This document shows positions 1 to 6,666 of a stretch of 13,908 bases of DNA, piece after piece. The position numbers and the translations under genes are program-made. Positions within the stretch are counted from its first letter, which is position 1, and each line of letters begins with the position of its first letter. The stretch is from the NCBI GenBank assembly GCA_017537045.1, contig JAFYLN010000059.1, positions 1 to 13,908 on the forward strand, given 5' to 3'. A model generated the notes under the pieces. It had not been told where the DNA came from, made no database searches, and saw only the letters and a program-made list of their open reading frames with translations. This DNA comes from Oscillospiraceae bacterium. Its GTDB lineage: Bacteria > Bacillota_A > Clostridia > Oscillospirales > Oscillospiraceae.

Positions 1-352
1 GTGAATAGGCTTCCTATCCACCTCCGACGCGCAAAGCCGGATCACGAATTGATTACGTTTGCGTTTCAGAACGAACCGCAAACATCCATCTGATTAACTT
101 GAGTATTGCGCAGGAATGCGTACAGCACCACACTCCCATACTCAATTGGCTCCTTTCGGAACCGCACAAAAGAATATTAACAGGCTCGGTTTCAAAGAAA
201 AATTAACTTAAATCGGACAGACGTGCACCATCATAAGATGGTCTCGGATGACAAAAGGGGGAAATGCGTAAGTGAGCCTGCACTTGTAATATAGCAGAGA
301 AATATTACTGAAATATGAATATTCAAGTAATTATTGGCTTTTACATCAAGTT
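1..352. other. Gene-poor left end with hairpins
   Basis: No convincing complete gene is visible. Two perfect inverted repeats stand out: TTGAGTAT at 99-106 with ATACTCAA at 138-145, and the hairpin ACCATC-ATAA-GATGGT at 227-242. An imperfect AT-rich palindrome lies at 304-331, just past the end of the minus-strand gene at 353, and has no clear U-run. Frame 1 on the plus strand is open from base 1 to a TGA at 91-93, and short open stretches also exist on the minus strand between 60 and 175. None has a convincing start and ribosome binding site, so these could be gene remnants or chance. Confidence 0.5.
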
Positions 353-1027
353 TTATTCGACATTTTTCGACGCCCAGTTGCTGATGATCTCCTCGTCCCT
401 CCGGCTCTTTGCCGGGTCATCCGAATAACAAAAGCTGAGCGTGTTATCGCTACCCAATCGTTCATACAGTGTTCTTCGCAGCACTCTGGTTTTGTTGTCA
501 TTATATGGACTGCGCCGCTGCTGCCGAACGATTCCGGTAAGCTTGTCCTTTACCGAGGGATTTCGCTTGACGGCATAGCAGTAGATTCTGCTTGGATCAT
601 CGCTGTCTTTTTTACTCAGCGTATAAACCATTGCTTCTTTTTCGGTCTGGGACTTCTGCGTATTGACTCTATCGGGGATAAATTTACCTAACCATGTTGA
701 AAATTGCAGCAAGATTTCTCCGAGATTTTCTTCATACTTAATATCAAAGAATTCCCTAATTATCTTTGCGTCGGTCATGAGTTTCTGTGCATTGGCAGGA
801 ACCAACAAATGACGCTGAAAATTCTTAGCATCAAGAAAATCAAGCTGAAGCAAAGCATACTGAGGTCGTGGCTCATCCGGCACATATAAAATAACCAGAA
901 CGATGTAATTGTCTTGCTTGTACCGAAACTTAAAACTGTCAATGATCCAACCATTTTTCTCCATATCGGCTTTTAGTCTATGTAAAACCTGTAATGGTTT
1001 CGTACGCTGCTGTTTGAATTGTCTCAT
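353..1027 (-). CDS. DUF6037-type protein of unknown function
   Basis: This encodes 224 residues with no signal peptide or membrane segment. The N-terminal KADMEKNGWIIDSF stretch, the central LLVPANAQ and IREFFDIKYEENLGEIL segments and the C-terminal SPYNDNKTRVLRRTLYE and SFCYSDDP segments match my memory of the DUF6037 family of Bacillota, whose function is unknown. The start ATG is preceded by AAAGGGGG at an 8-base gap. Upstream, an extended -10 (TGC followed by TATTAT, minus strand, 1048-1056) would give a short leader. The gene stands alone and convergent neighbours are absent. It is basic and soluble; a nucleic-acid-related or defence role is only guessed from its location. The family name is from memory, and the gene call itself is firm. 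Confidence 0.75.
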   Translation of the reverse strand: MRQFKQQRTKPLQVLHRLKADMEKNGWIIDSFKFRYKQDNYIVLVILYVPDEPRPQYALLQLDFLDAKNFQRHLLVPANAQKLMTDAKIIREFFDIKYEENLGEILLQFSTWLGKFIPDRVNTQKSQTEKEAMVYTLSKKDSDDPSRIYCYAVKRNPSVKDKLTGIVRQQRRSPYNDNKTRVLRRTLYERLGSDNTLSFCYSDDPAKSRRDEEIISNWASKNVE

Positions 1028-1047
1028 TATATTGCCCCCTTTGTTAG

Positions 1048-1056
1048 ATAATAGCA
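1048..1056 (-). promoter_or_regulatory. Extended -10 promoter of the DUF6037-type gene
   Basis: Read on the minus strand, TG-C-TATTAT forms an extended -10 element about 20 bases before the start codon at 1027. No good -35 box is seen at the usual spacing, which is common for extended -10 promoters. Confidence 0.4.
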
Positions 1057-1100
1057 GAAGGGTTATGTCGAAATCTGCTGTAATATTGGGACTGTATTTA

Positions 1101-1143
1101 AGAAAAACCGCCTACATGAGCATCATTGCTCATACAGGCGGTT
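1101..1143 (-). terminator. Terminator of the XRE regulator gene
   Basis: AACCGCCT at 1106-1113 pairs with AGGCGGTT at 1136-1143, followed by a two-base internal mismatch and an inner stem ATGAGC/GCTCAT around the loop ATCATT. On the minus strand the stem is followed by a run of five U residues. It begins four bases after the stop codon of the regulator gene, as expected for an intrinsic terminator. Confidence 0.8.
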
Positions 1144-1147
1144 ACTT

Positions 1148-1393
1148 TTATTCTCTACCCAGCAGCCAATTCACAGACACATTCAAAATGTCAGCCAGGG
1201 CATTCAGTTCGATATCAGTTACAGGCCGTTTCTGGCCCTCCAGTAACGACAGGGCCGGTACGCTCATGTCTATCCCGGCGAGCTGCAATTTGGCGAGCAG
1301 CTCCACCTGTTTCATCCCCTGGGCCTGTCGTGCTTCGGTCACACGCTTTCCGACGATGTTGCGATTGCCTAGCTCCAGTTTTCTCGGCTTCAT
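1148..1393 (-). CDS. XRE-family helix-turn-helix transcriptional regulator
   Basis: The product is an 81-residue DNA-binding protein built almost entirely of one Cro/C1-type helix-turn-helix domain (residues about 12-78). Visible family features are RVTEARQAQGMKQVELLAKLQ (helices 1-2 region), the recognition stretch with SVPALSLLEGQKRPVTD, and the closing LADILNVSVNWLLG. The start is set at 1393 rather than at an upstream ATG at 1429, because AAGGGGAGGTGA lies at the right distance and the domain needs no extension. It is divergent from the SLOG-like gene, and two copies of a TTTGGT-N3-ACCAAA-type palindrome lie between them, so it probably represses both promoters as a dimer. This is inference from layout. 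Small regulators of this kind often control mobile-element or defence genes. Confidence 0.88.
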   Translation of the reverse strand: MKPRKLELGNRNIVGKRVTEARQAQGMKQVELLAKLQLAGIDMSVPALSLLEGQKRPVTDIELNALADILNVSVNWLLGRE

Positions 1394-1417
1394 ACTGCTC
1401 ACCTCCCCTTTGGCGTT

Positions 1418-1423
1418 ATTATA
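1418..1423 (-). promoter_or_regulatory. -10 box of the XRE regulator promoter
   Basis: TATAAT on the minus strand, about 25 bases before the start codon at 1393. No good -35 match is seen; the -35 zone (about 1440-1446) abuts the left operator palindrome, which would suit autorepression. Confidence 0.45.
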
Positions 1424-1436
1424 TGCCATCGGAGTC

Positions 1437-1465
1437 TTGCTATATTTGGTAATACCAAATATAAT
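1437..1465 (+). promoter_or_regulatory. Sigma-A promoter of the SLOG-like gene
   Basis: TTGCTA (1437-1442) and a perfect TATAAT (1460-1465) are separated by exactly 17 bases. The first operator palindrome fills the spacer. The expected transcript start is near 1472. Confidence 0.7.
1444..1460. promoter_or_regulatory. Operator palindrome 1 (perfect)
   Basis: ATTTGGTAATACCAAAT has perfect arms ATTTGGT and ACCAAAT around a 3-base centre and sits exactly between the -35 and -10 boxes of the plus-strand promoter. It is the likely primary binding site of the adjacent XRE regulator. Confidence 0.7.
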
Positions 1466-1472
1466 AAAAGAA

Positions 1473-1489
1473 ATTTGGTATTACGAAAT
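1473..1489. promoter_or_regulatory. Operator palindrome 2 (one mismatch)
   Basis: ATTTGGTATTACGAAAT repeats operator 1 with one arm base changed. Its centre is 29 bases from the first centre, and it overlaps the predicted transcript start of the SLOG-like gene. Two sites allow cooperative binding. Confidence 0.6.
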
Positions 1490-1503
1490 ATGGAGGCGAG
1501 TTT

Positions 1504-1962
1504 ATGAAAAGCTGTTTTTTCATCGGACACCGGGAAGCATCCTCCGAGATCCTGCCTGCGCTACGGAACGCCGTCGAGCAGCACATCGAGGAATACGGTG
1601 TCACAGAATTCATTGTCGGGCATTATGGCGGATTTGACCGCTTGGCAGCCAGGGCTGTAATCGATGCCAAAACACAGCATCCGGAAATCACACTGTCCAT
1701 GCTGATTCCTTACCACCCTGCAGAACGGCCGGTAGAACTGCCGCCTGGGTTTGACAGCACCTTTTACCCTCCGGGCATGGAGAAGGTTCCCCGCAGACTT
1801 GCCATCGTCCGGGCGAATCGGTATGTGGTCGATCATGTGGATTATCTGATCGCTTATGCGTGGCATCCAGGGAGCAACGCTAGAAAGTTGCTTGAATATG
1901 CCTGTAAGAAGGAACCGCAAAAAAGATATCTGTCTCGGTTTTACATTGTGACATTAAAATAA
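1504..1962 (+). CDS. SLOG/DUF1273-like protein
   Basis: The product has 152 residues, close to a single SLOG (DprA/YpsA/LOG-like Rossmann) domain. The opening FFIGHR (residues 5-10), the VGHYGGFDRLAAR segment (38-50), MLIPYHP (66-72) and the late VVDHVDYLIAYAW with HPGSNARKLLEYA (108-133) match the DUF1273/YpsA layout, in which glycine-rich loops are thought to bind nucleotide-derived ligands. The ATG follows GGAGG (1492-1496) at a 7-base gap. The gene sits under a promoter whose spacer holds an operator for the divergent XRE regulator, so it is probably tightly repressed. SLOG proteins have been proposed to sense or process nucleotides in conflict systems; here that role is inference. Its C-terminus is shorter than in full YpsA proteins. 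Confidence 0.8.
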   Translation: MKSCFFIGHREASSEILPALRNAVEQHIEEYGVTEFIVGHYGGFDRLAARAVIDAKTQHPEITLSMLIPYHPAERPVELPPGFDSTFYPPGMEKVPRRLAIVRANRYVVDHVDYLIAYAWHPGSNARKLLEYACKKEPQKRYLSRFYIVTLK

Positions 1963-2257
1963 AAACGGGATAATTGTTCTCAATTTGTAACTTTCAATTC
2001 ATAAATAAGAGTTGATTATTGTTTTTTATTATATTATCATATATGAGTGGACGCAGACCTTTCTAGTCCGATGTTCCCATTAACTAACCATACTTTGTTC
2101 ACCACATAGAAGGCACCAGCACAATATCTACTAGCCACAAGCAACAACGATATAGTACAGTTTAGCATCTTTTTCCTCGCTTTTTTGAATCAGTGAGGGA
2201 TTACCGTAAGAAACACAGCATTATTATGGGACCTGTTAATAGGAGATGATATATAGA
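1963..2257. other. AT-rich intergenic region before the TIR gene
   Basis: No gene, clear terminator or consensus promoter pair was recognised. The segment 1990-2045 is strongly AT-rich. A TATTAT at 2221-2226 may serve as -10 for the TIR gene, but no -35 box lies at a normal distance. Confidence 0.4.
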
Positions 2258-3229
2258 ATGAAGATTTTCATCAGCTATGCTTCAGAAGATAAAGATTTCG
2301 TTGACAGACTGGCAACTGATCTTAAACATCAGGGTATCGACATTTGGATCGATAAATGGGAGATAAAGGTAGGAGATTCCCTGATTTCCAAAATAAGCTC
2401 AGGTTTATCTTCAAGTGACTTCTTCATCCCCATTCTCTCACCACACTCAATATCCTCAGCATGGGTTATTCGCGAGATTTCGTATGGAATAATAAGAGAG
2501 CTTGAAACAAACAGCAACAAAATCTATCCCGTTTTACTGGATAACTGCGAAATCCCACCTTTTCTAAAAGATAAGGCATTCGCCGATTTTAGAAATAATT
2601 ATCGCAGTGGCTTTGAAGTTTTGATGCAGTCTCTATCCGCGCTTTCTCCCCAAAACATTGAGTCATTGAACGTAGAGGATGTTTCTTTTTTGCTAAGCGA
2701 GGATGATAAAAAACTATGCATGGAAGCCGTCCTATCTAACCAAACGCTCTCTGTAGTATGGGTAAGTAAGATTGTAATCCAATCAAAAATCATCGTAGAT
2801 GGCTTGGGATCCTCCGCATTCCTTATTAAAGCGAATTACAAAGTCCAGTTACCCGGCGGCATCTCGTACCTTGGTAAAGAATTCACTGCAAAAGTATTCG
2901 AGGATGTTGAAAGACATTTTTCAAAACCTTGTTCTGGAAGTTTTGATTTTGAGAATAGATCTGGCACACACATGTGGAGCATCTCGTTAAACATCCCTGT
3001 TTATTTCAGAGTATTTGCTAAAGATAAAATGTGCTTAAGGATTGTATTTGAAAAGCCCGCCAAAGAACTTATCTCGACTGAGGAAACAGGTAGGTCGCGT
3101 AGTTGTTTTACAACCGTGAAATCATTCGACGAAACAGTATTGCATTTTATTAATGGTGAAAATGTACTTGCAGAAATTACAAAACAGGATATTTCCGAAC
3201 CCTTCATTGCATTCATTGCGAATAATTAA
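2258..3229 (+). CDS. TIR-domain protein with unrecognised C-terminal half
   Basis: The product is a soluble 323-residue protein. Residues 1-128 form a TIR domain of the TIR_2 type: KIFISYASEDKDF at the start, IDIWIDKWEIKVGD (27-40), FFIPILSPHS and SSAWVIREI (67-74). E73 in the W-x3-E context is the probable catalytic glutamate of TIR NAD hydrolases. Residues about 135-323 are beta-rich-looking and match no family I recognise; they may sense the trigger or cause oligomerisation. The start is taken at 2258 because the TIR domain begins there; an ATG at 2246 overlaps the AGGAG site (2241-2245), so MIYR would be the only added residues. The gene is monocistronic and closes with a strong terminator. 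NADase-based defence is inferred from the TIR family. Confidence 0.85.
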   Translation: MKIFISYASEDKDFVDRLATDLKHQGIDIWIDKWEIKVGDSLISKISSGLSSSDFFIPILSPHSISSAWVIREISYGIIRELETNSNKIYPVLLDNCEIPPFLKDKAFADFRNNYRSGFEVLMQSLSALSPQNIESLNVEDVSFLLSEDDKKLCMEAVLSNQTLSVVWVSKIVIQSKIIVDGLGSSAFLIKANYKVQLPGGISYLGKEFTAKVFEDVERHFSKPCSGSFDFENRSGTHMWSISLNIPVYFRVFAKDKMCLRIVFEKPAKELISTEETGRSRSCFTTVKSFDETVLHFINGENVLAEITKQDISEPFIAFIANN

Positions 3230-3340
3230 GCATAAATTAATTCCATCATGTCCGCCTTGCGAAAACATCATTATCTTCTAGTCCCATTATTCCATATGTC
3301 TTTAGGTCACTTCCGCCGTGTCCTAATGTCTCTGCAATCT

Positions 3341-3385
3341 ATCAAAAATAATCCCCCAACCAATGGTTGGGGGATTATTTTTGAT
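3341..3385. terminator. Bidirectional intrinsic terminator
   Basis: A nearly perfect 45-base palindrome centred at 3363. The GC core CCCCCAACCA pairs with TGGTTGGGGG, and A/T runs flank both sides (AAAAATAAT and ATTATTTTT), giving a U-run in each direction. It closes the plus-strand TIR gene and the minus-strand four-gene operon, whose last stop codon is ten bases away. Confidence 0.92.
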
Positions 3386-3394
3386 CATGCCTGA

Positions 3395-5074
3395 TTAGTC
3401 TTCAATCACAACATCACTATCATCCATCAAAGACATCTGCGTGTAAGTTTCTTCATTAACTTCAGCCTTCGCAGGAACCTTATGAATCAAGTAGTATGGC
3501 AGAATATCACGAAGGTCCTCAGGCCAAGGTGTTTTCTTGAGTTCAGATACATTCAAGGACACCAAAGCCATCAGCCGCTTCTTTTGATCGTCATCCAAAG
3601 CACGGTAGAGTTCCTGCCACTTGCCGGTGGTGCCATCTTCCTCAAAATGAGACCGGAACATAATCAGTTCCCGTGGCATAGCCAACAGCTCCCGATACTC
3701 ATTTAGATCCCGACCAAATGCTTTATAGAAGAAATCCGAACCTGCTGCTACCACGCCCTTTGTAACCTGAAGGATTGCAGATATGGCCCGAACAGATTTC
3801 TTATCCCATTCCTTGCCGATATACTTCCGATCCGTTTCAGAAATCGGAGAATACTTCATGGGGAAGGAGAAAATCTGGATGCCAAGTTCACGGTTCAGCT
3901 CAATGTTTATCCGCAGGCGTTCGTAGAGATCCTCAGGACGATCCTTATAGTTGAATAGGATGTAGTTTGAGATTTCCCGAATGCCGTGCCGGTAGGCAGT
4001 ACGGACGGCTCTGCAATAGGTATCTCTCAGGTGGATATCATCGAAAGCAATACGCAGAGGGCGAATGGCTAGCCGTGCAAGCTGGGCCATATTGTCATCG
4101 TTGATTTTCCGGCCATCAACGCCCTGGTTGAAATCGAGATAGCGTGCCTTTCTTACCTTGTTGCGGTACTTATCAATGATCGGTGTCAGTTCCGCCTCAT
4201 GCTCCAGCATATACTCAGCATAATCTTCAACATCTTCTGCGCCAATGACAACCTGAAGGAATGTCTCCAGCATTTCTTTGGACTTAATACGCTTTTTGAA
4301 GCCATCCAGATATGCGGCCATTTTCTTGTCCAGAAAATCACCACGATCGCCGTTGCGGTAACGCATCATTACAATGTGGTAGGCTCCGGGATCAACATAT
4401 TTTGCACCTCGACCAAAGCCTGCTTCGCAGAGATCATCCACAAGGGACTTCAGATCGCTGCTGTTCAAGACATTGTTATCCAGAAGCAGCAGGTGCTGTT
4501 TGGGGCCGTAACGCTCATCAATCGTTCTGATCTGATCGATGATGTTGTTGGTGACACGGAACTCCGGCTCCAGAATCGGGACCGCACAGAAAGAACAGTG
4601 ATTGGGGCAGCCTCGCGTTGTATACGCAAAATAGTTATCACCCGCAGGGTATTTGTAATCTACCTGCTCAAGAATATCATAATCGAGCGGCAGCTCATCC
4701 ACATTGATGTCATTATCGTCTCCGACCACAGCGGTGTTTGTAAACAAACCGGTCAGAATATGACTGCGATCAATAGCCGTGGCCTCAACAATTCTGTCCG
4801 GCATCAGTGAAGCCATAATGCCACCGACATACAGGTCATCAATGCTGTTTACCAGAAGTTTATAATGGTTAATAGTTTCTACCGCCACCTTGAAGTCAAA
4901 AGTGAAAAGCGTCGTAACATAGATACGATCCCACACTTCTTCGTCCACCTGACGGTCAAATCCCTTTACAAATCTAACTTCATCTTCCAGCATTTTGTGG
5001 TAGGTGCTGATCTTCATCAGGCCCATCGGGGGATACTTGTTTTTGTAATTGGGTTCTACTAAAAGTACTTTCAT
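3395..5074 (-). CDS. Radical SAM enzyme, last gene of the HerA-NurA operon
   Basis: The product has 559 residues. The cluster motif C156-x3-C160-x2-C163 (RGCPNHCSFC) would hold a [4Fe-4S] cluster that cleaves S-adenosylmethionine to start radical chemistry. The N-terminus (KVLLVEPNYKNKYPPMGLMKI) is like that of radical SAM proteins carrying a cobalamin-binding-type Rossmann domain, but I see no DxHxxG cobalamin motif, so B12 binding is doubtful. Residues about 150-430 fit the TIM-barrel core and the remainder is an unrecognised helical tail. The substrate cannot be told. The start codon overlaps the preceding stop as ATGA, which indicates translational coupling to the GHKL ATPase. The motif spacing and context do not match viperins, which make antiviral ddh-nucleotides. 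A role in modifying a nucleic acid, nucleotide or partner protein is inference. Confidence 0.88.
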   Translation of the reverse strand: MKVLLVEPNYKNKYPPMGLMKISTYHKMLEDEVRFVKGFDRQVDEEVWDRIYVTTLFTFDFKVAVETINHYKLLVNSIDDLYVGGIMASLMPDRIVEATAIDRSHILTGLFTNTAVVGDDNDINVDELPLDYDILEQVDYKYPAGDNYFAYTTRGCPNHCSFCAVPILEPEFRVTNNIIDQIRTIDERYGPKQHLLLLDNNVLNSSDLKSLVDDLCEAGFGRGAKYVDPGAYHIVMMRYRNGDRGDFLDKKMAAYLDGFKKRIKSKEMLETFLQVVIGAEDVEDYAEYMLEHEAELTPIIDKYRNKVRKARYLDFNQGVDGRKINDDNMAQLARLAIRPLRIAFDDIHLRDTYCRAVRTAYRHGIREISNYILFNYKDRPEDLYERLRINIELNRELGIQIFSFPMKYSPISETDRKYIGKEWDKKSVRAISAILQVTKGVVAAGSDFFYKAFGRDLNEYRELLAMPRELIMFRSHFEEDGTTGKWQELYRALDDDQKKRLMALVSLNVSELKKTPWPEDLRDILPYYLIHKVPAKAEVNEETYTQMSLMDDSDVVIED

Positions 5075-6666
5075 TTCTTTTTCACGCTCAGTTCGGTTTT
5101 AATTGCCTGACGCAATTGTTCAGCCGTTTGAGGATCATCTGTGAAGAATGTATCAATCACCTTGATGATTCGCTGATACAGCTTTCTCTCATCCCGGCCA
5201 TAAGACGAAGGCAGATCATGCTTTGTTGCATAATCAGCATTTACGATTTTCTTATTCAGAGAAGTGACCTTCTTGGTTGCAGTTTCAGTCTGGGAAAGGG
5301 TTCTTTCTACGGTTTCCTTTCTTTCCTCGTCAAAAGTACCTCTTTCCAAAGCCTTCCGCACAACTCTTTCTTCGGCTTCTCGCTTTTTCTCGATCTGCTT
5401 CAGTTTGTCCGCAATCTGCTCACGCTTCTCATCAGAGGTGATCGCTCCCTGGTTGATCCGATCTTCGAGTTCCTTTTGCTCTGCATTCAGCTGATTCAGC
5501 TTCCTCAACGCAGAATTTGCCTCAGAGGTTCCTCTACGATATTTCTTGTTGATTTCGCCGGCCCACTTTTTCAGATGCTCCTTCATCTCGTAGTAAACGG
5601 GATTCGGCTCAAAGTCATCTCTCTGAGAATTAGGAATCAGTTCGGGGTGAAGTGCATGGATCTCGCCCGCAAACATCTTGTTTGCGTTCTGACCTTCTCG
5701 CTCTGTTGTAGGGAAGAATCTTGCGAAGGTAGCATTATTGCCGACTAGAATATTGCCCTTTCGGAAACGGATGCCCTGGATTGTCTCATCGCTGATACTT
5801 CCAGAAAAATCGGTGATGGCAAGCCAGCCAATATACAGCGGTGTTCCATCCTTGGCTTCCCCGTAAATAAACTCTACATCCCGAACAAAATCCGTTTCCT
5901 TGGTTCGTGCCTGCTTGCCGGTGGACATGGACCGGGAATAGAGCTTATAGATGGGCATTTTTCTGGAACCACGAAGAATCTTGTAGGTTGTGATCGGGAA
6001 TTTCTTCTCCGCAAAATGATTTCGGATCTTCTCTGCCTGCGAAAAATGCTGGCTGTTAAAATCAACCGGTGCTGTCTCCGCAAGGTAAGTCCAAACATCA
6101 TCCTCTTCCAACAGACCAGAATCAACCGGAACGCCCATCATCTTCACTTCAAAATAATGTGCTTCCTCAAGCTCCGGCTGCGGCGGAGAGAATGTACTAA
6201 TTGCTTTGAATGTCTCCATGACATCCGTAGTTTCCTTGTTGGATTTCAGGAGCAATCGCTGCATCTTGGTGCAATCGCAGGTCATCACGGTCTTTACCCC
6301 TTCGCCAGATGCAGAGGTGATGAACTGGACCTCTTCTGCGTAGGCCAGACCTGCCAAACGACCAATACCGCGGAAGCCTCTCTCATCAACACCGTTCTTC
6401 TGCGAATCGCCGATGCTCAAAAGAGTCTTCCTGGCTGCATCGGCAGGAACACCGCAACCATTATCTCTGATCGTGATCTGCCGCTTGGCTCTATCAATTT
6501 GGATATGGATTTTTCCCTCATGGGCAGCAATCAACCCAGCAGCAACGGCTTTGTCAATCGAGTCTGTGCTGTTCTGAATATATTCACGGTACACATGCAG
6601 TGCGTTGGCATACATGCCCTTTGTGAGGATCTCAAGCAAAAATTTACCGGCTACGGGTTCGCCCAT
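5071..6666 (-). CDS. GHKL (Hsp90/MutL-like) ATPase with coiled-coil tail
   Basis: The product has 531 residues. The N-terminal 200 residues are a Bergerat-fold ATPase: N-box YREYIQNSTDSID (26-38, with E28, N32 and D35), G1 box DNGCGV (68-73), and lid/G2 region GFRGIGRLAGL (97-107). The order and spacing are most like Hsp90-family and MutL-type proteins. A transducer-like middle region extends to about residue 370, followed by a long charged heptad-rich segment (about 375-480) that should form a coiled coil, and a basic end. Such proteins act as ATP-operated clamps or chaperones, usually as dimers. The start overlaps the stop of the HerA-like gene by one base (TAATG), with GGAGGT just upstream inside that gene. 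No C-terminal endonuclease motif of MutL is seen, so MutL itself is unlikely. Confidence 0.9.
   Translation of the reverse strand: MGEPVAGKFLLEILTKGMYANALHVYREYIQNSTDSIDKAVAAGLIAAHEGKIHIQIDRAKRQITIRDNGCGVPADAARKTLLSIGDSQKNGVDERGFRGIGRLAGLAYAEEVQFITSASGEGVKTVMTCDCTKMQRLLLKSNKETTDVMETFKAISTFSPPQPELEEAHYFEVKMMGVPVDSGLLEEDDVWTYLAETAPVDFNSQHFSQAEKIRNHFAEKKFPITTYKILRGSRKMPIYKLYSRSMSTGKQARTKETDFVRDVEFIYGEAKDGTPLYIGWLAITDFSGSISDETIQGIRFRKGNILVGNNATFARFFPTTEREGQNANKMFAGEIHALHPELIPNSQRDDFEPNPVYYEMKEHLKKWAGEINKKYRRGTSEANSALRKLNQLNAEQKELEDRINQGAITSDEKREQIADKLKQIEKKREAEERVVRKALERGTFDEERKETVERTLSQTETATKKVTSLNKKIVNADYATKHDLPSSYGRDERKLYQRIIKVIDTFFTDDPQTAEQLRQAIKTELSVKKK

Noticed and set aside
909..1637. Plus-strand open frame spanning the XRE gene and divergent promoters
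   Set aside because: It crosses a terminator, two genes and the operator region and has no translation signals.
3395..5074. Viperin-type antiviral radical SAM enzyme
   Set aside because: The length, the cobalamin-type N-terminus and the CPNHCSFC context differ from viperins, so no such claim is made.
5071..6666. MutL mismatch repair protein
   Set aside because: Only the GHKL ATPase motifs are shared; the coiled-coil tail and missing MutL endonuclease or dimer motifs argue against it.
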